Position numbers and translations under genes: made by a program. This document shows positions 17,912 through 25,389 of a stretch of DNA of 64,000 nucleotides, one piece after another. Position 1 is the stretch's first letter. Each line of letters begins with the position of its first letter. Below the pieces are notes generated by a model. The model ran no database searches. It was not told the origin of the DNA and was given only the letters and a program-made list of their open reading frames with translations. The stretch covers positions 43,190 through 107,189 of the forward strand of contig NZ_CBVI010000086.1 of assembly GCF_000513195.1 (NCBI RefSeq), given 5' to 3'. The DNA comes from Bacteroides timonensis (lineage in GTDB: Bacteria; Bacteroidota; Bacteroidia; Bacteroidales; Bacteroidaceae).

Positions 17912-18256
17912 CTATTTCTGTTTCTTCCTTTTTCCGTCTTCCTTTTGCTCGTTCAGCAGTGCCTTTCTTAGTTTAATGATTTCAGTGTTAAGGCTTTCTA
18001 CGGATATGAATCCTTTTTCGTTTTTGTCTTTCTCGAAGACTGTACTGCGGTTCAGTAATCTCGCCAGGTGCTTGGTCCCTTTCAGTCCCGCCTCCTTTTT
18101 CTGCCCGATAAGTTTCCGTACCCACGGGGTCAGGAACTCTTCCCTTTCCCCGGCTTTGACGATCATTCGCCCGTCAAACGCTTCATTTTCAACTAACAGG
18201 ATGTTGATCCTGTATTCAGTTCTCTCTACCTGAATGTCATAGCCATCCTTCTTCAT
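17912..18256 (-). CDS. Conserved hypothetical protein of the VirE cassette
   Basis: A 114-residue charged protein without membrane helix. It has an acidic/basic N-terminal half (MKKDGYDIQVERTEYRINIL) and a C-terminal helix rich in Lys and Leu (TEIIKLRKALLNEQKEDGK), perhaps coiled coil. I do not recognise a family. It lies 126 bases upstream of the VirE-type gene on the same strand. AAACCACAATTTT occurs on both sides of it (17883-17895 and 18293-18305). Confidence 0.65.
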   Translation of the reverse strand: MKKDGYDIQVERTEYRINILLVENEAFDGRMIVKAGEREEFLTPWVRKLIGQKKEAGLKGTKHLARLLNRSTVFEKDKNEKGFISVESLNTEIIKLRKALLNEQKEDGKRKKQK

Positions 18257-18400
18257 GAGTTCAATACTCAGGATTGTGTTTTTTTATCCATAAAACCACA
18301 ATTTTAAAAGTTAGTAATTTATTGTTAGTTTGAAATACGAAAGCAAAATTAACGCTTATAATGGAAATATCTTCTGTTTTCGTATGGAAAAGTGAATGTT

Positions 18401-18491
18401 TTCTTTAGGTGTTGTTACACACAGTGATCCGAACAGGGTAGGGGGGATACCCCCTATTATTAATAATATGTGTGTAACAAGGTCTAAAGAA
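18401..18491. repeat. Imperfect 91-base palindrome with inner G/C hairpin
   Basis: Outer arm TTCTTTAG (18401-18408) pairs with CTAAAGAA (18484-18491). After a 3-base mismatch, TTGTTACACAC (18412-18422) pairs with GTGTGTAACAA (18470-18480). Inside, TAGGGGG (18439-18445) pairs with CCCCCTA (18450-18456). The role is unknown; a transcript from the invertible promoter in its present direction would run through it. Confidence 0.75.
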
Positions 18492-18660
18492 AAAATAGGG
18501 AAATACGCGCCTGTGCGCATATATACGCGGGTACATTATTATAAAAGAGAAATCTCCTGTCGGTAGATTGAAAGGAAGATTCTGCAATATGGACGTGATA
18601 GGGGAGTGAAGCGGGTGAACAGGGATGGTGTCAATAATGATTGTGTTAAATTGGGGTGTT

Positions 18661-18683
18661 TTTTAATCGTTCGATTAATGTGC
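18661..18683. repeat. Left inverted repeat of the invertible promoter
   Basis: TTTTAATCGTTCGATTAATG followed by TGC, 23 bases. It is the exact reverse complement of 18861-18883. The core TTAATCGTTCGATTAA is itself nearly palindromic, as expected of a site-specific recombinase target. Confidence 0.9.
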
Positions 18684-18860
18684 GCAAAGATAGTGCAGAG
18701 AAATGAAACAACAAAATATTCTGATAAATAAAAGCTGCTTATTTTTCTTTTAAGTATGATATATTGCTAATCTATAACCAGTTATCCCTGAAATAAAATT
18801 GTGTTTTTTCCGCCTGCCTTTTGTTGAAAGAATCTTAGTGCGAATATGCCCCCGGACTAT

Positions 18861-18883
18861 GCACATTAATCGAACGATTAAAA
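18861..18883. repeat. Right inverted repeat of the invertible promoter
   Basis: GCACATTAATCGAACGATTA followed by AAA, the exact reverse complement of 18661-18683. Identity ends sharply on both sides. Confidence 0.9.
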
Positions 18884-18966
18884 GACGATTATTTCTCTTA
18901 ATCCATTCGTTTATAGCTTTTTACCTGCCATTTATTAAGGTAATGAACAGCTACGGAAAATCAACA

Positions 18967-19068
18967 GGCAAGAGGAACACGAAACTTGCCGTATCTTACA
19001 TAAAGTGTTCGCAAGTGATTGAAACTCAAGTATATGCAAGGGTGTCAAAGCCCCGAAGGAACACCCTT
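18967..19068 (+). promoter_or_regulatory. upxY leader with terminator-like hairpin
   Basis: In the leader, GGCAAG (18967-18972) pairs with CTTGCC (18985-18990). Then AAGGGTGT (19038-19045) pairs with ACACCCTT (19061-19068) and is followed by TT and C, which resembles a weak intrinsic terminator 19 bases before the upxY start. UpxY proteins are known to act on the 5' leader of their own operon to let polymerase continue, so this is the likely target region. Confidence 0.6.
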
Positions 19069-19086
19069 TTCTGAACAGGACATAGA

Positions 19087-19635
19087 ATGGAATCGGAAAA
19101 AGATACTGAAAAAGAGTCTGAAATCTGGTACGCTATGCGTGCCACCTACCGTCGGGAGCCTGATGCCATGCGTCTTCTTGAAAAGGAGAATCTGGGCTGT
19201 TTTGTCCCTATGCAATACAAGGTCAGCTTGAAGAAAGGCAGGAAAGTCCGGGTTCTGGTTCCTGTTGTCCACAACCTGATTTTTGTTCATGCCCGTCCTT
19301 CGGATGTAAAACGTGTGAAGTCTCAGGTCAGTTATCTGCAATACATCACCGATACCCGCAGCGGACGGAAGATAATCATCCCGGATAGTGAGATGCAACG
19401 CTTCATTGCCGTAGCTGGCACTTATAACGACCATCTCCTGTATTTCCAGCCTGATGAACTGAACCTGTCGAAAGGCACGAAAGTCCGTGTCACCGGCGGT
19501 GACTTTGCGGGGCAGGAGGGTCTTTTTCTGAAAGTGAAGGGTGCCCGCGACCGCCGTGTGGTTGTCGAGATACAAGGTGTGATTGCCGTAGCCATGGCCA
19601 CCATCCATCCGGACCTTATAGAAGTCATAAAATAA
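19087..19635 (+). CDS. upxY: UpxY family transcription antiterminator
   Basis: A 182-residue NusG-like protein. The N-terminal NGN domain (about 12-115) begins WYAMRATYRREPDAMRLLEKE and includes FVPMQYKV and LIFVHARPSDV. A C-terminal KOW-like region contains KVRVTGGDFAGQEGLFLKVKGA. UpxY proteins are locus-specific antiterminators that keep transcription going through long capsule operons. It is the first gene of the locus, after the invertible promoter and leader. The ATG at 19087 has an ACAGGA site upstream. Length fits the family. Confidence 0.95.
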   Translation: MESEKDTEKESEIWYAMRATYRREPDAMRLLEKENLGCFVPMQYKVSLKKGRKVRVLVPVVHNLIFVHARPSDVKRVKSQVSYLQYITDTRSGRKIIIPDSEMQRFIAVAGTYNDHLLYFQPDELNLSKGTKVRVTGGDFAGQEGLFLKVKGARDRRVVVEIQGVIAVAMATIHPDLIEVIK

Positions 19636-19710
19636 TCGGCTGTTGATAATCAATGATTGATCGTTGACAGTTGATGAATCATAAATCTGAAATCATAAAT
19701 TAAAATAATT

Positions 19711-20199
19711 ATGTCTCTTTCTGCAGAAACAGCTGCCCTTCAACGTGCAGCACATGAGCTGATGTATTTGGGTGTTGACGGGAGCCCCATCTATAGCGAT
19801 GATTTGTCCCGTCGTAACGGTGAAGTCTACCGCCTGACCACTGCCTTGTATGATTCCGGTGCCAAGGGTTCTACCATTGAAGAACAGGCGAATGTTTGTC
19901 TCGCTCTTCTGATGGGCTATAGTGCCTCGTTTATTGATCACGGTGAAAAGCAGAAACATATCCAGGAAGTCTTGGATCGTTGCTGGGATATTCTTGATGC
20001 TCTTCCTGCTTCGTTGCTGAAACTCCGTTTGCTCACTGCCTGCTATGGTGAAGTGTTTGATGAGCCTTTGGCTGACGAAGGCCGTGCTATCATTGCTTCC
20101 TGGGATGTCGCATCGCTTACTACTGAACAACAGGAAGCTATCGAAGAGTTTCAGAGTGTGGTGGATAATCCTTATCCATGGGAGTACATTGACAATTGA
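19711..20199 (+). CDS. upxZ: UpxZ family inhibitor of heterologous UpxY antiterminators
   Basis: A 162-residue mostly helical soluble protein, second in the locus directly after upxY, as in Bacteroides capsule loci. The family start (LQRAAHELMYLGVDGSPIYS) and LTTALYDSGAKGSTIEEQAN match UpxZ. UpxZ proteins block UpxY proteins of other capsule loci, so one capsule dominates per cell. The 75-base spacer before it is built of repeated words such as AATCATAAAT. Start set by the family N-terminus. Confidence 0.93.
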   Translation: MSLSAETAALQRAAHELMYLGVDGSPIYSDDLSRRNGEVYRLTTALYDSGAKGSTIEEQANVCLALLMGYSASFIDHGEKQKHIQEVLDRCWDILDALPASLLKLRLLTACYGEVFDEPLADEGRAIIASWDVASLTTEQQEAIEEFQSVVDNPYPWEYIDN

Positions 20200-20230
20200 T
20201 AAAATATCTATGAATTTTATTCTGTAAAAT

Positions 20231-21678
20231 ATGCTATTCAACTCTTTAGAATTTGTTCTCTTTTTGCCTGTTGTTTTTCTACTTTACTGGTTTGTCTTTA
20301 AACGGTTAAAGTGTCAGAATTTATTTTTAGTAGTAGCTAGCTATTTGTTTTATGGTTGGTGGGATTGGCGTTTCCTGCTTCTTATTGCTTTTACAACATT
20401 GTGTAGTTATATCAGCGGCCTTCTTATTGTATATTATGAAAGAAAACGCTCTTTGCAGAAATTGATAAGTGCATGCAACATCGTTTTGAATCTTTCAATT
20501 TTAGGTGTATTCAAATATTATGATTTTTTCGCAGAGAATTTTGCTAATCTTTTTCATGGTTTAGGTGTTGAAATTGATTGGGTGACTTTGGATATTCTTC
20601 TACCTGTTGGTATTAGCTTTTACACTTTTCAAGCATTAAGTTATAGTATTGATGTCTATCAGAAAAAGCTGGAAGCTTGTCGGGATATTATTTCTTTTTT
20701 CGCTTTTATAAGTTTTTTTCCTCAGTTAGTTGCTGGTCCCATTGAACGAGCAACGAATTTACTTCCACAATTTTATCGTCCGCGTATTTTTGATTATCCT
20801 AATGCAGTGGATGGTTGCCGTCAGATTCTTTGGGGCTTTTTTAAGAAAATGGTAATTGCAGATAATTGTGCAGTATTAGTTAATCAGATTTGGTCGGATT
20901 ATTCTCATCAAAACGGTTTTATACTGTTTATGGGAGGTCTCTTTTTTACTTTCCAGATATATGGAGACTTTTCCGGCTATTCGGATATTGCTATCGGAAC
21001 GGCTCGTCTGTTTGGTATAAATCTGATGCGTAATTTTAATTTTCCTTATTTCTCGCGTGATATTGCCGAATTTTGGCGGCGTTGGCATATTTCTCTCACA
21101 ACTTGGTTTCGTGATTATATTTATATTCCCTTAGGAGGAGTCGTTGTACTAAATTAAAGGCTTTTCGTAATACAATGATTATTTTCTTATTAAGTGGTTT
21201 TTGGCATGGTGCTAATTGGACTTTTATTGTCTGGGGAGCTTATCATGCAATACTTTTTCTGCCTTTGATGTTTTTGGGCAATAATAGAAAACATACAAAT
21301 ATGGTGGCTAATGGGCATTTACTGCCTACATTTAAAGAGTGCTTTCAAATGTTGTTTACTTTCTTTTGGGTTATCATTGGCTGGATTATTTTTCGCGCAG
21401 AAAATATTTATCAAGCATGGGATTATTTGGAAAGAATGTTCTCTGATTTTTCAGTTAATATCTTCATGTTATCCTCTAAACATCTTTTTTCATTACTATG
21501 TATTCTTTTACTGTTGATTGTGGAATGGGTACAACGTGATAAACAGCATGGGCTACAGTTTTCTGCTAATGGAATTTTGAAATATAGAGTTTGTCGATTA
21601 AGTATATATTATGTTTTAGTGATGACTATTCTTCTCTTTGCCGGTGAGCAGGAAACATTTATTTACTTTCAGTTTTGA
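20231..21678 (+). pseudogene. MBOAT family O-acyltransferase, frameshifted
   Basis: Two open parts make one protein of about 480 residues. The first (20231-21157, 308 codons) has the family sequence RDIAEFWRRWHISLTTWFRDY and then YIPLGG before leaving frame near 21138-21141 and stopping. The second continues with LSGFWHGANWTFIVWG, which contains the catalytic histidine. Restoring one base after GGAGGA rejoins them (LGG, then SRCTKLKAFRNTM). Such membrane proteins O-acetylate extracellular polysaccharide with an SGNH partner, here the next gene. With the break, the active histidine is lost. It may be a real mutation or a sequencing error; the site is not a long homopolymer. Confidence 0.85.
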
Positions 21679-21685
21679 GTTTAAA

Positions 21686-22600
21686 ATGAAACATTTTTTA
21701 CGTTTAATATTTGTGATGATCTTACTTGTGGGTTTATCACTGGCAATTGGAGAATGTCTTGTTCGCAAAGTTCCTAACCCCTTTAAATATAAACATGAAT
21801 GGATGCAACAACATGCAAGTGAGGTTGAAACTTTAATTTTGGGAAGTTCGCATGCTTATTTTGGAATTTCCCCCTCTTATATGAAACATTCAGGTTTCAA
21901 TTTAGCAAATGTGTCACAAAATTTAAAATACGATAGCTTCTTATTAGAACAATATGCTTCTGACTGTAAGAACTTGAAGCAAGTTGTTTTGACCATATCG
22001 TATTTTACACTCTTTTCTCCAGGATTTGAAGGGACAAAAAATTGGTGGAATGGAATAAATTATAAGGTATATATGGATTGTCCTTATCATTCTGATTTTT
22101 CAAAATATAATTTTGAATTATTTCATTTACCAGTATATGCAGGAAAACTACGAAGTTTTTTTCAATCCCAAAGTGATATTCTCTGCGATTCTTTGGGGTG
22201 GGGGAAGAATTATTCGTTACGAAATAAACCTGCCTCATGGGATAGGAGTTTAGCTGAACAAGCAGTACGTCGTCATACAAAACAGAATTGGGATTATCTT
22301 GACGAGAATGAGCAATACTTAAATAAAATAGCATTTTATTGTCAGGAACATTCGCTTTCGTTAGTTCTGGTTACTATGCCTGCTTGGCCCACTTATTATG
22401 AGAATTTGGATAAGAAGCAATTAAATAAAATGCATGAATGTATTCAGGAACTTCAACATGAATATGGTTTAGTTTATTATGACTATTTGAAAGATTCGCG
22501 TTTTGTTGAGGAAGACTTCTATGATTCAGATCACCTTTCTGACGTTGGTGCCCGAAAGTTTACAGAAATTTTTGTAGAAGAGTGCTCTTTTAGATTTTAG
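21686..22600 (+). CDS. SGNH-like partner of the MBOAT acyltransferase
   Basis: A 304-residue protein with an N-terminal membrane anchor (HFLRLIFVMILLVGLSLAIG) and an extracytoplasmic domain. VETLILGSSHAYFGIS near residue 50 carries the serine block of an SGNH/DltD/AlgJ-like fold, and DSDHLSDVGARKF near the C-terminus supplies the Asp-His pair. It follows the MBOAT gene by 7 bases. The usual role is transfer of acetyl groups from the MBOAT protein to sugar. I start at MKHFLRLIF; an upstream in-frame start lies inside the MBOAT gene. Confidence 0.72.
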   Translation: MKHFLRLIFVMILLVGLSLAIGECLVRKVPNPFKYKHEWMQQHASEVETLILGSSHAYFGISPSYMKHSGFNLANVSQNLKYDSFLLEQYASDCKNLKQVVLTISYFTLFSPGFEGTKNWWNGINYKVYMDCPYHSDFSKYNFELFHLPVYAGKLRSFFQSQSDILCDSLGWGKNYSLRNKPASWDRSLAEQAVRRHTKQNWDYLDENEQYLNKIAFYCQEHSLSLVLVTMPAWPTYYENLDKKQLNKMHECIQELQHEYGLVYYDYLKDSRFVEEDFYDSDHLSDVGARKFTEIFVEECSFRF

Positions 22601-22706
22601 TTTAATGAATTTATTCTTAAAAAAATAAGAATATGGACTTGAGTAAAAAAAATGTATGGCAGAAGTGTGATCTACCTAATAGTATTAACTTGTAAAACTG
22701 AAAATT

Positions 22707-23909
22707 ATGATTGTAAATGACAAACAAACAGCTATTAAAATTGATAACGGGAGTTTTGTGACTTGTGAAGGAGACATCCATTATTATTTGATTCAAGGAG
22801 CACAACGTCACGAAGTCCCTTTAAAAGTTTTGGATGCATTAATTGACAATAAAAAAGTGATTCGCGTTATTAAAAAAGACACTTTGGAAAATATTCCATT
22901 AGGGATATCTCTGTCTGATGATACCTGTTTGATAAGAGGTCATGAAACAGCTCCGGTTTACCTTTATTCGAACTATGTGAAAAGTCATATTCGTTCTTCA
23001 AATGATTTTAATCTTACAGGATTTAACTGGGGAGCAATAAAGAATATTTGTCAAGAAGGCATAGACAAAATTCGACCTGTAAGAGATTTTATTATTGAAA
23101 AGAATAAGGAGGTTTTTATTAATAATGGTGATATACCTTCAGACTTTGCAGATTATACAGACTATGGAATTCGAGAGGATTTTGTATACGAAGGCGATGG
23201 AGAGGTAATGAAGCAATGCTCTATTCTGTTACCTGAGGAAAAAGAAGATAAAAAGTATCCTGTACTATATTTATATCATGGACTAGGTGAAAATACAGAA
23301 TGGCTCGATTTAAATAAGGGGCGTATTAGAAAAATTATGGGATATATGGTATCTAAAAAAATGATACCAGAAATGGTAGTGGTTATTCCGCAAATAATGT
23401 CTCCTGACTCTACGTGTGAGGAAAAAAAAGTTTGCGATTTTCATTGTTTTCATAAGCATTTGACACATTTGATGGACTATGTAAATACTACTTATTCAAA
23501 TGTCGTATCAGTGAAGAAAGAGAATAATGCAATTGCAGGTATTTCTCTTGGAGGAACAACAGCTCTTTATAACGGTTACTTATTTAAAGAGCGTTTTAAG
23601 TATGTTGCCGGAATAAGTCCTAATTATGAGCTTTTGACCAGCAAGGAGAGAGGAATATTCAACGGCTGGATAGCCAAACCTGAGGATTTTGTTTTGGGAA
23701 CAGGCAATGGAGGTTTTGCTTTTATTGGTAATGGTACTGCTGATACAGGAACAGGCTCGCATCCAAGATATTATAGTAATGTTCTTAATGAAAATGGAAT
23801 CGATAATCTTTTCACGCTTCTTCCAAATGGAGGGCATAATTGGGAGGCCTTTAGAAAACTTTTCTATATATTTATGTCTTATGATTTTTTCCGCAAACGA
23901 GTGGATTAG
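22707..23909 (+). CDS. Putative esterase with duplicated N-terminal repeats
   Basis: A 400-residue protein without a clear signal peptide. The C-terminal part (about 150-400) is an alpha/beta-hydrolase of the esterase D/feruloyl esterase-like class: YPVLYLYHGLGENTEWL, the nucleophile elbow GISLGG, and a late histidine in NGGHNWEAF. The N-terminal part (about 1-140) seems to hold two related units, each with a 'tyrosine-leucine then charged RH or KSHIR' pattern: HYYLIQGAQRHEVP and PVYLYSNYVKSHIR. A sugar-modification or deacetylation role is inferred from its place between the MBOAT pair and the flippase. Confidence 0.7.
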   Translation: MIVNDKQTAIKIDNGSFVTCEGDIHYYLIQGAQRHEVPLKVLDALIDNKKVIRVIKKDTLENIPLGISLSDDTCLIRGHETAPVYLYSNYVKSHIRSSNDFNLTGFNWGAIKNICQEGIDKIRPVRDFIIEKNKEVFINNGDIPSDFADYTDYGIREDFVYEGDGEVMKQCSILLPEEKEDKKYPVLYLYHGLGENTEWLDLNKGRIRKIMGYMVSKKMIPEMVVVIPQIMSPDSTCEEKKVCDFHCFHKHLTHLMDYVNTTYSNVVSVKKENNAIAGISLGGTTALYNGYLFKERFKYVAGISPNYELLTSKERGIFNGWIAKPEDFVLGTGNGGFAFIGNGTADTGTGSHPRYYSNVLNENGIDNLFTLLPNGGHNWEAFRKLFYIFMSYDFFRKRVD

Positions 23910-23939
23910 AAAAGATGAAGTTGTCAATAAATCTATCAG

Positions 23940-25385
23940 ATGTCGGAATCACTGAAAAATAAAACAGTTCGTGGCGTAACTTGGAGTTTAATAGATAATA
24001 TTGCCAATTCTGGAATTACCTTTTTAGTCGGGCTTATTCTTGCCCGTTTATTGACACCTGCAGAATATGGGATAATGGCAATGATTGCAATTTTTATTGC
24101 CATATCAACTTCAATTATTGACAGTGGTTTCTCTAATGCTCTGATTCGGAAGAATGCGGTAAAGAAGATTGATTATGACACCGTTTTTTATTTTAATCTG
24201 GTAGTAAGTAGTATTTTATATATATTTCTTTATTTAGTTTCTCCTGCTATCAGTTCTTTTTTTAAAGAACCAGTGTTAATCGAAGTAACAAGAGTAATTA
24301 GTTGGATACTGATTATAAACGCATTGGGAATAATTCCTCGAACTATTTTTATTATAAACGTAGATTTTAAGGTTCAGACAAAAGCTTCTTTGATATCTTC
24401 TCTTGTGAGTGGAATTGTTGGCATAAGTATGGCTTTGTTCGGATTAGGTGTTTGGAGTTTGGTTGGTCAACAGCTTTCTCGGCAATTACTGAATACATTT
24501 TTCCTGTGGTTTTATTGTCATTGGCGTCCTGCTTGGGAATTTTCAATTGAGAGTTTCAAAGAAATGTTCGGTTTTGGCTCTAAATTGTTGGTTTCAGGTT
24601 TGATAGATACGATTTATAAAAACATTTATTATATAGTAATTGGACGTTTTTATGATCCGGATCAATTAGGGCAATATACGCGGGCAGAACAATTTAAATT
24701 AATATTTTCTAGCAATTTAACTGCTGTAGTTCAACGCGTCAGTTATCCGGTTTTGAGTTCTATACAAAGTGAACCTGTACGATTGAGGGAAGCATATCGA
24801 CGAGTGATAAAATTAACTATGATAGTAACATTTGCTTGTATGTTGGGATTAGCGGCAATAGCTAAACCTTTAATAATCCTGTTGATTGGTGAGAAATGGT
24901 TGCCTGCAGTTCCTTTTCTTCAGATTATCTGTTTTTCTGGTATGCTTTATCCGTTACATGCTATTAATTTAAATATTCTTCAGGTGAAGGGGCGCTCAGA
25001 TTTATATCTGAAATTAGAGATTATAAAAAAGATAATAGCGGTTATTACTATTTTTGTCGGGATTTTCTGGGGTATTGAATGTATGCTTTGGGGAGGAGTT
25101 TTTGTCTCATTTATTTCCTTTTTTTTGAATAGTTATTATTCGGCAGATTTGATTGATTATTCTACCAAAAATCAGATTAGTGATATATTTCCTTTTTTAA
25201 TTATTTCTTTGATTGTATCTTTTTGTATTTGGCTGGTTTCATTTACGGAATGGTCATATATAATAATCTTGATAATTCAAATCATTGTTGGTATAGGGCT
25301 ATATTGGTTTATCTCAGAGAAACTACCTATACAAGAATATCAAGAAGTGCGTCAGTTAGTGTTTTCTTTATTCAGAAAAAAATAG
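23940..25385 (+). CDS. Polysaccharide repeat-unit flippase (Wzx-like)
   Basis: A 481-residue inner-membrane protein with about 12-14 hydrophobic helices of the MOP/polysaccharide-transport superfamily. The N-terminus (KTVRGVTWSLIDNIANSGITF, then ARLLTPAEYGIMAM) is characteristic. It would flip the lipid-linked repeat unit to the periplasm. It begins 30 bases after the esterase and ends 4 bases before the 2,3-dehydratase gene. Confidence 0.9.
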   Translation: MSESLKNKTVRGVTWSLIDNIANSGITFLVGLILARLLTPAEYGIMAMIAIFIAISTSIIDSGFSNALIRKNAVKKIDYDTVFYFNLVVSSILYIFLYLVSPAISSFFKEPVLIEVTRVISWILIINALGIIPRTIFIINVDFKVQTKASLISSLVSGIVGISMALFGLGVWSLVGQQLSRQLLNTFFLWFYCHWRPAWEFSIESFKEMFGFGSKLLVSGLIDTIYKNIYYIVIGRFYDPDQLGQYTRAEQFKLIFSSNLTAVVQRVSYPVLSSIQSEPVRLREAYRRVIKLTMIVTFACMLGLAAIAKPLIILLIGEKWLPAVPFLQIICFSGMLYPLHAINLNILQVKGRSDLYLKLEIIKKIIAVITIFVGIFWGIECMLWGGVFVSFISFFLNSYYSADLIDYSTKNQISDIFPFLIISLIVSFCIWLVSFTEWSYIIILIIQIIVGIGLYWFISEKLPIQEYQEVRQLVFSLFRKK

Positions 25386-25389
25386 TACA

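Larger units (their letters stand above)
18661..18883 (-). promoter_or_regulatory. Invertible capsule promoter segment, OFF orientation
   Basis: A 177-base segment between 23-bp exact inverted repeats. It carries one strong promoter, on the minus strand: TTTG (18712-18715), 19 bases, TATCTTTG (18685-18692). As written it fires leftward, away from upxY. Bacteroides capsule loci are known to be switched by inversion of such promoters by a serine recombinase (Mpi in B. fragilis). After inversion the boxes would fall at about 18829-18832 and 18852-18859 and read into upxY. No recombinase gene is in the window. I find no equally good rightward promoter here. Confidence 0.88.
18257..19086. other. 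Regulatory intergenic region before the capsule locus
   Basis: This 830-base gap has no supported gene. From left to right it holds a -7 match on the minus strand (TAATTTTG at 18344-18351), an imperfect 91-base palindrome (18401-18491), a promoter between inverted repeats (18661-18883) and a leader with two hairpins ahead of upxY (18967-18990, 19038-19068). Confidence 0.8.

Noticed and set aside
17883..18305. 13-base direct repeat AAACCACAATTTT as target-site duplication of a mobile element
   Set aside because: It flanks only the 114-codon gene, with no terminal inverted repeats or transposase; probably chance or a binding site.
18257..19086. tRNA or phage attachment site in the long gap before upxY
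   Set aside because: No cloverleaf or tRNA tail found; the repeats are those of the invertible promoter.
22633..22695. 20-codon frame (MDLSKKNVWQKCDLPNSINL) before the esterase
   Set aside because: Too short, no clear ribosome site and no sign of conservation. It lies after a small hairpin and is not coupled to the next gene.
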